Source: an uncultured Agathobacter sp.
Lineage (GTDB): Bacteria > Bacillota > Clostridia > Lachnospirales > Lachnospiraceae
Direction of reading: 5' to 3'
NCBI GenBank assembly: GCA_910587655.1
Contig: CAJUND010000011.1
Location: 62,743 to 126,742 of the forward strand
Length of the DNA stretch: 64,000 nucleotides
The notes beneath the pieces are model-generated. The model was given only the letters and a program-made list of their open reading frames with translations, was not told the origin of the DNA and did not search any database. Shown piece after piece: positions 1-7,971 of this stretch (the first letter of the stretch is position 1; each line of letters opens with the position of its first letter). Made by a program: the position numbers and the translations under genes.

Positions 1-1
1 A

Positions 2-691
2 CAGGGAGAGGGCGCGAAAGAATCCATCGTAAACGGAATCCATGCACTGGAGCAGCTTGGGGTTGACGTCATTATTGTAGGCAGGGGCGGGGGTTCCATG
101 GAGGATTTATGGGCGTTTAATGAAGAAATTGTTGCGCGTGCAGTGTTTGACTGTTCCGTTCCGGTGATATCCGCAGTCGGTCATGAGACGGACTGGACCA
201 TTGTGGATTTTGTTGCGGACCAGAGGGCCCCCACGCCGTCAGCTGCTGCGGAGCTTGCTGTCTTTGATTACAGAATCATCATGCAGGAACTGGATTCACT
301 GCAGGAACTTCTTATGCGTGAGCTGGGGCGCAAGCTGGAACATGCCCAGTTGCGTCTGGGTAACCTCAGGCTGAAATTAAAACTGCGCAGTCCCGTAAAC
401 CGGCTGAGTGAAAACAAAAACCGGATAGCGGATTACGAAGAAAAAACAGAACTGGCGATGAAACAGAAGCTGCTTTCATACCGTCATAAATTAAAGCTTC
501 TGGCGCAGAGGCTGGAAGGGGATTCCCCGGTAAAAAAGCTTGGGGGAGGTTATGCCTTTGTATCCATAAACGGTAAAGGATTAAAGCATGTATCGGATAC
601 AAAGACCGGAGATGAATTACAGATTGTTCTGCCGGACGGAACCATCAGGGCAAAGGTGGAGGAAACTAAGCCAGGAACGGAGGAAGCATAA
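2..691 (+). CDS. xseA: Exodeoxyribonuclease VII large subunit, C-terminal part
   Basis: This reading frame is already open at the window edge, so only the last 229 or so residues are present. The segment GRGGGSMEDLWAFN (about bases 83-124) is the hallmark of the XseA catalytic domain, and it is followed by HETDWTIVDFVADQRAPTPS. A long charged helical region and a short C-terminal beta domain (GYAFVS...KGLKHVSD) complete the usual XseA tail. With XseB it forms exonuclease VII, which degrades single-stranded DNA to oligonucleotides in repair. The stop lies 4 bases before the xseB start, so the two subunits are co-transcribed. The missing N-terminus (OB-fold) lies upstream of the window. Confidence 0.95.
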   Translation, partial: QGEGAKESIVNGIHALEQLGVDVIIVGRGGGSMEDLWAFNEEIVARAVFDCSVPVISAVGHETDWTIVDFVADQRAPTPSAAAELAVFDYRIIMQELDSLQELLMRELGRKLEHAQLRLGNLRLKLKLRSPVNRLSENKNRIADYEEKTELAMKQKLLSYRHKLKLLAQRLEGDSPVKKLGGGYAFVSINGKGLKHVSDTKTGDELQIVLPDGTIRAKVEETKPGTEEA

Positions 692-695
692 AATC

Positions 696-908
696 ATGGA
701 AGAAAAAACAGAAAACGGACTGGAGGCGCGTTTTTCCAGAATTGAGGAAATCATAGGACGGATGGAAGATGAAAACGTGTCGCTCGATGAGTCATTTGAA
801 CTGTATAAAAAAGGATTAAATGAAATCAAAGCAGCAAACAAAGCGCTGGATACAATAGAAAAAGAGATGCTTGTGCTGCGGGCAGACGGGGAACTGGAGG
901 AGTTCTGA
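696..908 (+). CDS. xseB: Exodeoxyribonuclease VII small subunit
   Basis: A 70-residue protein of the normal XseB size. It is helical and acidic with the family pattern FSRIEEIIGRMEDENVSLDE followed by a second helix (SFELYKKGLNEIKAANKALD). I chose ATG 696 because it directly follows the xseA stop and gives the canonical length. The frame is open further upstream, but that part overlaps xseA and does not look like the family. The TGA stop shares its last base with the ATG of the next gene (TGATG), which indicates translational coupling to ispA. It acts in the cytoplasm as the multi-copy partner of XseA. Confidence 0.95.
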   Translation: MEEKTENGLEARFSRIEEIIGRMEDENVSLDESFELYKKGLNEIKAANKALDTIEKEMLVLRADGELEEF

Positions 909-1798
909 TGGATATCGAAAGAGAAATCGCAGGTCGCGCGAAGGATATTGAACAGAGAATCAAAAAATATATGCCAAAAGAAAGCGGCATGCAGCAGACG
1001 GTTATTGACGCCATGTCATACAGTATCTTCGCTGGAGGAAAACGTCTGCGTCCCATGATGATGGAGGCTGCTTACGAGATGTTCGGCGGCACAGACAGGG
1101 AGGCCGTTGAACCGTTTATGGCGGCAATTGAAATGATTCATACCTATTCCCTTGTGCATGACGACCTTCCGGCGATGGACAACGATGATTACCGCCGCGG
1201 GAAAGAAACCACCCATAAGCATTTTGGGGAAGCCATGGGGATTCTTGCCGGGGATGCGCTGTTAAATTATGCTTACGAAACCATAGCGGCAGCGTTATGT
1301 AAAGCAGACAGCGCACACACCATACAGGCATTTGGCATACTTGCGAAAAAGGCAGGGGTATACGGTATGGTCGGCGGTCAGACTGTGGATGTGGAAAGTG
1401 AAAGAAACCAGACAGCTGATGCCAAAAGGCTTGATTTTATTTACCGCTTAAAAACCGGTGCGCTGATGGAAGCAGCCCTGATGACAGGAGCTGTGCTTGC
1501 AGGAGCCTCTTCCTGGGATGTTTCCGCTATGGAGCAGGCAGGAACAAAGCTTGGAATGGCATTCCAGATTGCGGATGATGTGCTGGATGAGACAAGTACG
1601 CAGGAAGTGCTGGGAAAGCCGGTTGGCAGTGACAGCAGAAACCAGAAAATGACATATGTTGCCCTAGAGGGGATTGATAAAGCAAAAGAGGAAGTTGCAA
1701 GGCTCTCAGAAGAAGCGGTTGCAGTTTTGGACGGCTTTCAAGGAGAACATACCTTTCTTAGGGAATTATTTTTGTATCTGATTTACAGAAAAAAATAA
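908..1798 (+). CDS. ispA: Farnesyl diphosphate synthase (polyprenyl synthetase)
   Basis: A 296-residue trans-isoprenyl diphosphate synthase. The first aspartate-rich motif is VHDDLPAMDNDD (near residue 85) and the second is QIADDVLDETS (near residue 223); both bind Mg-diphosphate. GGKRLRP near residue 44 is the conserved substrate-binding segment. It condenses IPP with DMAPP/GPP to give farnesyl diphosphate for undecaprenyl and other isoprenoids. The next gene is dxs, the entry enzyme of the MEP pathway that supplies its substrates, so the operon couples precursor supply and chain building. Chain length (FPP versus GGPP) is inferred from the small residues before the first motif and family size, not proven. 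Confidence 0.93.
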   Translation: MDIEREIAGRAKDIEQRIKKYMPKESGMQQTVIDAMSYSIFAGGKRLRPMMMEAAYEMFGGTDREAVEPFMAAIEMIHTYSLVHDDLPAMDNDDYRRGKETTHKHFGEAMGILAGDALLNYAYETIAAALCKADSAHTIQAFGILAKKAGVYGMVGGQTVDVESERNQTADAKRLDFIYRLKTGALMEAALMTGAVLAGASSWDVSAMEQAGTKLGMAFQIADDVLDETSTQEVLGKPVGSDSRNQKMTYVALEGIDKAKEEVARLSEEAVAVLDGFQGEHTFLRELFLYLIYRKK

Positions 1799-1823
1799 AG
1801 CAGGCGCTGCATTTGAGGGAAGT

Positions 1824-3692
1824 ATGTTTTTAGAGCGTATAAAAAACGTAAATGATATTAAACAATTCAATGAAGAGGAACTGGAAGAACTTTCCGCAGA
1901 GATACGGGATTTTCTGGTGGAATCAATAGCCAGGACCGGAGGACATCTGGCATCAAATCTCGGTGTGGTTGAGCTTACCATGGCGCTTCATCTGTCATTT
2001 GACCTGACTTCTGACAAAATCATCTGGGATGTCGGGCACCAGTCCTATACCCACAAAATCCTTACCGGAAGAAAGGACGGATTTGCCAGTCTGCGGCAGT
2101 ATGGCGGAATGAGCGGATTCCCCAAAACAAGTGAGCATATAGCAGATACCTTTAATACCGGACACAGCTCGACTTCCATCTCTGCGGGACTTGGACTGGC
2201 GGCAGCAAGGGAACTGGCGGGCGAAAAATATCATGTTGTTTCCGTGATCGGGGACGGTGCGCTGACCGGGGGGCTTGCCTTTGAGGCGATGAATAATGCA
2301 TCGCGCATGAATTCCAACTTTATTATTGTATTAAACGACAATAATATGTCCATTTCAGAAAATGTCGGTGCCATGAATCAGTACCTGAGCAATTTCAGAA
2401 CTTCAGATGCATATAACGACTTAAAACTTGGCATCACCAATTCATTAAATAAAATCCCCCTGTTTGGTGAACGGATGGTACGCAGCATTAGAAATGCCAA
2501 AAGCGGAATCAAGCAGCTGTTTGTACCGGGGATGTTTTTTGAGGAGATTGGAATAATTTATCTTGGTCCGGTGGACGGTGAAAATATCAAAGAAATGCGG
2601 AAAGTATTTGCAGAGGCAAAGCGTGTGAAAGGCCCCGTGCTTGTCCATGTCATTACCAAAAAGGGGAGCGGTTATGTTCCGGCGGAGCGGCATCCTTCGC
2701 GTTTTCACGGAACGGATGCGTTTGATGTGGATACTGGAAAGCCTCTGAAAGAAAAAAGCAGACCGGCATATACAGATATCTTTTCCTCGTTCATGAAAAA
2801 AATGGGGGAACAGGAAACAAAACTGGTTGCTGTTACTGCCGCAATGGATGCAGGAACCGGGCTGGCACGGTTCAGAAAACTTTATCCCGAACGTTTTTTT
2901 GATGTGGGAATTGCAGAGGAACATGCAGTGACCTTTGCCGCCGGACTTGCCAGGGCAGGGATGAAGCCTGTTTTTGCAGTATATTCGTCTTTTCTGCAGA
3001 GGGCTTACGACCAGATTTTACATGACGTTTGCGCACAGAAGCTTCCCGTTGTATTTGCCATTGACCGTGCGGGACTAGTGGGAAAAGACGGGGAAACACA
3101 CCAGGGAATCTATGACCTGTCGTATCTTACCACAATACCGGGACTGACTGTGATGGCGCCCAAAAACCGGTGGGAACTTACTGATATGCTGACATATGCC
3201 GTGGATGCAGATGAACCGGTTGCCGTTCGGTATCCGAAAGGGGATGCCTGCACCCTGTTTCAGGACAGCCGTGCAGAAATTGTAAAAGGAAAAGCAGAAC
3301 TGCTTGTAAAAGGAAGCCGGGTGGCGCTTTTTGCCATCGGCTCAATGGTAGAAACGGCAGAAGAGGTCAGGATACTGCTTGAAAAAGAGGGAATTTATGC
3401 AACTCTTGTGAATGCCAGGTTTGCCAGGCCGCTGGATGACGACTGTATCATCCAGCTGGCAAAAAACCATGAGCTTATTGTCACACTGGAAGAAAATATA
3501 AAAAGCGCGGGAATCGGGGAGCATGCGGCAGCGCTGCTTTATGAAAGGCAGAGAAAGGTAAAACTGGTTCCGGTTGCAATTTCTGACCAGTTTGTACCGC
3601 ACGGAAGTGTGGAAATTCTAAAAAAAGAACTGGGACTGGATGCAGTGTCCATCGCCAAAAAAATAATGCTGGAGCTTGAAACAGAAAAATGA
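1824..3692 (+). CDS. dxs: 1-deoxy-D-xylulose-5-phosphate synthase
   Basis: A 622-residue thiamine-diphosphate enzyme that joins pyruvate and glyceraldehyde 3-phosphate in the first step of the MEP isoprenoid pathway. Visible family marks are HLASNLGVVELTMALH near the N-terminus, the ThDP-binding segment GDGALTGG...NDNNMSIS, the transketolase-type pyrimidine domain with VGIAEEHAVTFAAGLA, and the C-terminal domain ending in VPHGSVE. Length is normal. The end overlaps the next start by four bases (ATGA at 3689-3692), so dxs and tlyA are translationally coupled. Confidence 0.97.
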   Translation: MFLERIKNVNDIKQFNEEELEELSAEIRDFLVESIARTGGHLASNLGVVELTMALHLSFDLTSDKIIWDVGHQSYTHKILTGRKDGFASLRQYGGMSGFPKTSEHIADTFNTGHSSTSISAGLGLAAARELAGEKYHVVSVIGDGALTGGLAFEAMNNASRMNSNFIIVLNDNNMSISENVGAMNQYLSNFRTSDAYNDLKLGITNSLNKIPLFGERMVRSIRNAKSGIKQLFVPGMFFEEIGIIYLGPVDGENIKEMRKVFAEAKRVKGPVLVHVITKKGSGYVPAERHPSRFHGTDAFDVDTGKPLKEKSRPAYTDIFSSFMKKMGEQETKLVAVTAAMDAGTGLARFRKLYPERFFDVGIAEEHAVTFAAGLARAGMKPVFAVYSSFLQRAYDQILHDVCAQKLPVVFAIDRAGLVGKDGETHQGIYDLSYLTTIPGLTVMAPKNRWELTDMLTYAVDADEPVAVRYPKGDACTLFQDSRAEIVKGKAELLVKGSRVALFAIGSMVETAEEVRILLEKEGIYATLVNARFARPLDDDCIIQLAKNHELIVTLEENIKSAGIGEHAAALLYERQRKVKLVPVAISDQFVPHGSVEILKKELGLDAVSIAKKIMLELETEK

Positions 3693-4492
3693 AAGAACGA
3701 TTAGATGTTTTACTTGTAAACAGAGGACTTGCACCGTCAAGGGAAAAGGCAAAGGCCATGATAATGGCAGGCAGTGTGTTTGTCGGAAACAACCGAGAGG
3801 ATAAAGCCGGGGCCGCATTCCCGGCGGACTGTCAGATTGAAATTCATGGGAATACTTTAAAATATGTCAGCCGCGGCGGATTAAAGCTGGAAAAAGCAAT
3901 GACGCATTTCGGCATACAGCTTGACGGAAAAACCTGCATGGATATCGGTGCGTCCACCGGTGGTTTTACAGACTGCATGTTACAAAACGGCGCAGAGTCA
4001 GTTTTTGCCATAGATGTAGGATACGGGCAGCTGGCATGGAAACTCCGCCAGGACCCGCGGGTGGTCTGTATGGAAAAAACCAATATCCGCTATGTGACAC
4101 CGGAGGATGTTCCGGCTCTTTCAGATTTTGCATCCGTGGATGTTTCATTTATCTCCCTGACAAAAGTACTCGGTCCTGCCAGAAATCTGTTAAAGGACAA
4201 CGGAGAAATGGTCTGTCTGATTAAGCCGCAGTTTGAAGCGGGCAGGGAAAAAGTCGGGAAAAAAGGCGTGGTAAGGGAAAAGTCCGTGCATGAAGAAGTG
4301 ATTTGCATGGTAACGGACTTTGCACTTGGTGCAGGCTTTTCGGTATGCGGTCTCGAATATTCCCCGATTAAGGGACCGGAAGGAAATATCGAGTACCTGG
4401 TTTATCTGATAAAAAGCGGGGAAACAGTAAAGGAGGATTCCGTGGATATTTCTGCCGTAGTTTCTGCGGCACACGGGGAATTGGATAAATAA
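3689..4492 (+). CDS. tlyA: TlyA-family rRNA methyltransferase/hemolysin
   Basis: A 267-residue protein with an N-terminal S4 RNA-binding domain (residues 1-60, starting MKERLDVLLVNRGLAPSREK) and an FtsJ-like SAM methyltransferase domain. The SAM-binding loop is DIGASTGGFTDCML (near residue 80), and VDVSFISLTKVL and IKPQFEAG are further conserved elements. TlyA proteins 2'-O-methylate rRNA in actinobacteria; in Clostridia the target is assumed rather than shown. It sits between dxs and nadK, a common Firmicutes order. It overlaps dxs by 4 bases, and its stop abuts the nadK start. Confidence 0.92.
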   Translation: MKERLDVLLVNRGLAPSREKAKAMIMAGSVFVGNNREDKAGAAFPADCQIEIHGNTLKYVSRGGLKLEKAMTHFGIQLDGKTCMDIGASTGGFTDCMLQNGAESVFAIDVGYGQLAWKLRQDPRVVCMEKTNIRYVTPEDVPALSDFASVDVSFISLTKVLGPARNLLKDNGEMVCLIKPQFEAGREKVGKKGVVREKSVHEEVICMVTDFALGAGFSVCGLEYSPIKGPEGNIEYLVYLIKSGETVKEDSVDISAVVSAAHGELDK

Positions 4493-5344
4493 ATGCAGAA
4501 ATTTGTACTGGTAACCAATACTTATAAAGATAAAAACCTTCATCTTTCCAGGGAAATTGTTACATACATCCAAAAACGCGGAGGAGAGGCAAAAATCTGT
4601 ATCAGCAGCATCCGCGGGGAGGAAGAGAAAAATTTCAGTCTTTCTGAAATTCCGGAGGATACGGACTGTATTCTGGTGCTTGGAGGGGACGGAACCCTGA
4701 TCCGTGCAGCTACCAAAGTAGAATCCCTGCAGATTCCGTTAATCGGGATAAATCTAGGAACACTTGGATATTTGTGTGAGCTGGAAGAACAGTCGGTATT
4801 TGATGCCATTGACCGGCTGATGGCAGGAGAGTACATGATGGAAGAGCGGATTATGCTCCGCGGATGGAAAAATGGTGAAACGAAGCAGCGTCTTGCGCTC
4901 AATGATGTGGTGATTCACTGGGCAGGGGATTTGTCCATGCTGCAGCTTCATGTCTACGTAAATGAAAAATTCCTGACGACCTATCATGCCGATGGAATCA
5001 TTGTCGCAACTCCGACGGGGTCCACCGGTTATAATATGTCTGCGGGGGGGCCGATTGTGGATCCCAGGGCAAAGATGCTTCTTCTTACGCCGATTAATGC
5101 ACATGATTTAAATTCCCAGAGCATTGTGCTCAATTCCCAGGATACTGTGGAAATAAAAATGGGAAGCAGACGCTTTCAGGAAGGCGAACAGGCAGTAGTC
5201 GGATTTGACGGGGATACCGCCCTGCATCTTCTGGCTGGGGAAAGTATGAAAATATCCCTTGCCAGCCATGTCGTAAAAATCTGTAAAATCAGCAACGAAA
5301 GTTTTCTTGAAATTCTTCAGAAAAAGATGCAGTGTGTTCTTTAA
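4493..5344 (+). CDS. nadK: NAD kinase
   Basis: A 283-residue ATP-NAD kinase that makes NADP+ from NAD+. The GGDGT nucleotide motif is in LVLGGDGTLIRAATK (near residue 64), and the conserved second region is DGIIVATPTGSTGYNMSAGGP. The ATG follows the tlyA stop with no gap, so translation is coupled. Length and motif order are those of bacterial NadK. It belongs to the dxs-tlyA-nadK-argR-recN run that is conserved in Firmicutes. Confidence 0.96.
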   Translation: MQKFVLVTNTYKDKNLHLSREIVTYIQKRGGEAKICISSIRGEEEKNFSLSEIPEDTDCILVLGGDGTLIRAATKVESLQIPLIGINLGTLGYLCELEEQSVFDAIDRLMAGEYMMEERIMLRGWKNGETKQRLALNDVVIHWAGDLSMLQLHVYVNEKFLTTYHADGIIVATPTGSTGYNMSAGGPIVDPRAKMLLLTPINAHDLNSQSIVLNSQDTVEIKMGSRRFQEGEQAVVGFDGDTALHLLAGESMKISLASHVVKICKISNESFLEILQKKMQCVL

Positions 5345-5356
5345 AACGGGGGATAT

Positions 5357-5809
5357 ATGAAATCAAAAAGGCAATCCAAAATTCTTGAAATTATAAATAA
5401 ATACCATGTGGAAACGCAGGAAGAACTGTCAGCTTATCTGGAGAAAGAAGGATTTGCTGCCACTCAGGCTACGGTTTCAAGGGATATCAGGGAGCTGAAA
5501 CTCACAAAGATTTCCGGGGATAACGGAAGGCAGCGGTATGCAGTGATTACCGATGCAGATACCGGCATGACCGGGAAATATGCAAGAGTACTGCAGGAGG
5601 GATTTCTATCCATGGACTGTGCAGAAAATCTTGTTGTGATTAAGACCGTGGCTGGAATGGCATCGGCAGTTGGAGCGGCAGTCGATGCCATGAAGATCGA
5701 GGAACTGCTTGGCTCCCTTGCAGGAGATGATACAATTCTTTGTGTGATTCGTACTTCGGAAGATGCAAAGAATGTGATGAAAAGACTGCAGAAAATAATA
5801 GAAGGATAA
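5357..5809 (+). CDS. argR: Arginine repressor
   Basis: A 150-residue ArgR/AhrC protein. Residues 1-70 form the winged helix-turn-helix DNA-binding domain (RQSKILEIINKYHVETQEEL, then TQATVSRDIRELKL). The C-terminal half is the oligomerisation and arginine-binding domain with the AGDDTILCVIR signature. It senses arginine and represses biosynthetic genes or activates catabolic ones as a hexamer. argH in this window (54083-55498) is a plausible target, but I see no convincing ARG box there. It is encoded just upstream of recN, as in many Firmicutes. Confidence 0.95.
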   Translation: MKSKRQSKILEIINKYHVETQEELSAYLEKEGFAATQATVSRDIRELKLTKISGDNGRQRYAVITDADTGMTGKYARVLQEGFLSMDCAENLVVIKTVAGMASAVGAAVDAMKIEELLGSLAGDDTILCVIRTSEDAKNVMKRLQKIIEG

Positions 5810-5820
5810 GGTATTCCCTG

Positions 5821-5859
5821 GCTGCAGTGTGAAAACGGACTGTGTTTTTGCACTGCAGC
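5821..5859 (+). terminator. Hairpin after argR, possible terminator
   Basis: Perfect 9-bp inverted repeat GCTGCAGTG / CACTGCAGC with a 21-base loop, 11 bases after the argR stop. A T-rich but not pure-T stretch follows. It may end the housekeeping operon before the AT-rich gap, but the long loop and poor U-tract make this uncertain. Confidence 0.45.
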
Positions 5860-5879
5860 TTCAGTGATTTATTTATACG

Positions 5880-6140
5880 GTTGTTAAAACAAAAATAAAT
5901 AAAATATACACAATAATTAAAACTATATATAAAAATTATATTTTTATCCTATAGATAATTTTGTATTACAAAATAAGATGGAAAGTTAAATATAAAAATA
6001 ATTTATTTTGTAATATTTTATATGTAAATATAATTTTATGAATTAATAATTAATTGCATTTTTAATAATTATATCTACTGGATTTGATAAACAAATGAGC
6101 TAATAATGATAATTATATTATGATATAATAAAATATCAAA
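5880..6140. other. AT-rich intergenic island upstream of recN
   Basis: About 260 bases without a gene. By my count of bases 5881-6120 only 29 of 240 are G or C (about 12%), far below the neighbouring genes. It contains a perfect 8-bp-arm palindrome, ATTTTGTA-T-TACAAAAT (5958-5974), and a second copy of the half-site ATTTTGTAATA at 6005-6015. I find no convincing LexA-type GAAC-N4-GTTC site or open reading frame. It probably holds the recN promoter and protein-binding sites. Confidence 0.6.
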
Positions 6141-6158
6141 AGCTTAAAAGGAGGAAAA

Positions 6159-7826
6159 ATGCTACAAAATCTACATTTGAAAAATCTGGCTTTAATTGAC
6201 GAAACAGAGGTTGAATTTAACGATGGACTTAATATTTTATCGGGTGAAACCGGAGCAGGAAAATCAATTATTATCGGCTCCATTAACCTGGCACTTGGGG
6301 AGAAAGTTTCTAAAGAGTTATTAAGGGACAACGGTGAAACAGCACTGGTGGAACTGGTCTTTTTTGTGGAAAATCCTGCCGTTCTGGATGAAATCCGGGC
6401 AATGGACATAGAAGTGGAGGATGAAACGGTTATATTAAGCCGTAAAATAACTTCCGGGCGTGCAGTGGCAAGAATCAATGGTGAAGCAGTATCCGTTTCA
6501 AAAATGAAGGCTGTTGCATCGCTTTTAATAGATATCCACGGCCAGCATGAACACCAGTCCCTGTTATCTCCTAAAAAACATCTGGAGCTTCTCGATGAAT
6601 TTGCAAAGGAGTCCCTTGGGAATAAAAAAGAAAAACTCCGCGCATGTTTCCAGGAATACCGTAAGCTGCATGAGGAATGGGAAAATTCCAGAATGGATAC
6701 AGGGGAACGGGCAAAGGAACTTTCGTTTCTGGAATATGAAGTCAAGGAAATCGGGGAGGCGCAGCTGACACCCGGTGAGGATGAAGAACTGGAAAAGCGT
6801 TTCCGCAGATTTTTAAATGGAAAAAAAATCATGGATGCCGTTGAAATTGCAGACGCCGCCATATGTGGAGAGGGAGAAAGCGCCTCCGGGCTGGTCGGAA
6901 GGGCACTCAGGGAGCTGACAGCTGTTGCTTCCGCTGACGAGCGTGTAGAGGAAATGCAAAAGCAGCTTATGGATATAGATGCTCTGCTTGGCGACTTTGT
7001 CCACGAACTGGGGGCATACCGTGCCAGTGAGGAGTTTGATGATGAAACATATTATGAAACAGAAAAACGCCTGGACACCATTAACCACCTGAAATCAAAG
7101 TATGGAAATACTATTTCGGAAATTCTTGATGCCTGTGAGGAGAAAACAAAGAGAATTGCTGTTTTAAATGATTACGATGAATATCTGAATAAACTTTCGG
7201 CAAATCTGAAAGAAAAGGAAAAACAGCTGGAAAAACTCTGCGCGGAGGTATCTGACATACGGAAAAAAGAAAGCAGGAAACTGGCGGACGCAGTTGCTGC
7301 TGCGCTTGCTGATTTAAATTTTCTGGATGTTTCATTTTCCATGGATTTCAGGCAGACAGACTTTACAGCAAACGGAACTGACGAAATGGAATTTCTGATT
7401 TCGACCAATCCCGGCGAACCGTTAAAACCGCTTGCCAAAATAGCTTCCGGAGGAGAACTGTCCAGAATTGCCCTTGCGGTGAAAACCGTAATGGCTGCAG
7501 ATTCCATCGGAACACTGATTTTTGATGAGATTGACAGCGGAATCAGTGGCAGGACGGCACAGATGGTGTCAGAAAAAATGAATTTTCTTGCAAAAGACCA
7601 CCAGATAATTTCCATTACACACCTTCCGCAGATTGCAGCCATGGCAGATGCACATTTTTTAATTGAAAAATCAGTGGAAAAACAGTCCACAGTATCCAGA
7701 ATTCACCGTCTGGACGAAGAGGAAAGTGTAAGGGAACTTGCAAGAATGCTTGGCGGTGTTGAAATTACAGATACTGTACTTATGAGCGCCCGTGAAATGA
7801 AAACGATGGCACACATGAAAAAATAA
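6159..7826 (+). CDS. recN: DNA repair protein RecN
   Basis: A 555-residue SMC-like ATPase of double-strand break repair. The N-terminus holds the Walker A in LNILSGETGAGKSIIIGSI (near residue 30), the middle is an antiparallel coiled coil, and the C-terminus holds the ABC signature region IASGGELSRIALAVK and the Walker B LIFDEIDSGISGRTA. Length is standard. A strong AAAGGAGG site precedes ATG 6159. It starts after the AT-rich island and so is probably transcribed from its own promoter. In Firmicutes recN is followed by spoIVB, as here. Confidence 0.97.
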   Translation: MLQNLHLKNLALIDETEVEFNDGLNILSGETGAGKSIIIGSINLALGEKVSKELLRDNGETALVELVFFVENPAVLDEIRAMDIEVEDETVILSRKITSGRAVARINGEAVSVSKMKAVASLLIDIHGQHEHQSLLSPKKHLELLDEFAKESLGNKKEKLRACFQEYRKLHEEWENSRMDTGERAKELSFLEYEVKEIGEAQLTPGEDEELEKRFRRFLNGKKIMDAVEIADAAICGEGESASGLVGRALRELTAVASADERVEEMQKQLMDIDALLGDFVHELGAYRASEEFDDETYYETEKRLDTINHLKSKYGNTISEILDACEEKTKRIAVLNDYDEYLNKLSANLKEKEKQLEKLCAEVSDIRKKESRKLADAVAAALADLNFLDVSFSMDFRQTDFTANGTDEMEFLISTNPGEPLKPLAKIASGGELSRIALAVKTVMAADSIGTLIFDEIDSGISGRTAQMVSEKMNFLAKDHQIISITHLPQIAAMADAHFLIEKSVEKQSTVSRIHRLDEEESVRELARMLGGVEITDTVLMSAREMKTMAHMKK

Positions 7827-7830
7827 AAAT

Positions 7831-7950
7831 GTGGGATACTATGTAATATTCCTGTAAAGCAGGAATGTTACCCACGCAAATCATTTCGCAGGGCGAATTG
7901 TAATATGATTTGCTCCATATGTAATATTCCTGCAAAGCAGGAATGTTATT
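7831..7950 (+). repeat. Triple-hairpin intergenic element between recN and spoIVB
   Basis: Two near-identical 27-base hairpins lie at 7844-7870 and 7922-7948. Each has an 11-bp stem TAATATTCCTG / CAGGAATGTTA with one T-G wobble and a 5-base loop (TAAAG or CAAAG). The first is further clasped by GTGGG (7831-7835) and CCCAC (7871-7875). Between them is a third hairpin, GCAAATCAT (7876-7884) with ATGATTTGC (7905-7913), which encloses TTCGC-AGG-GCGAA (7885-7897). The second hairpin ends 23 bases before the spoIVB ATG. It could be a small mobile repeat, a terminator/anti-terminator pair, or an mRNA structure. Confidence 0.8.
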
Positions 7951-7971
7951 TATTGTTTAGGAGAATTTGGC

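Noticed and set aside
5880..6140. AT-rich island as a replication or transfer origin
   Set aside because: No cluster of DnaA boxes, no dnaA/dnaN or relaxase gene nearby.
7490..7560. SOS (LexA) site for recN
   Set aside because: No GAAC-N4-GTTC type site was found in the gap before recN, and none was convincing elsewhere near the gene.
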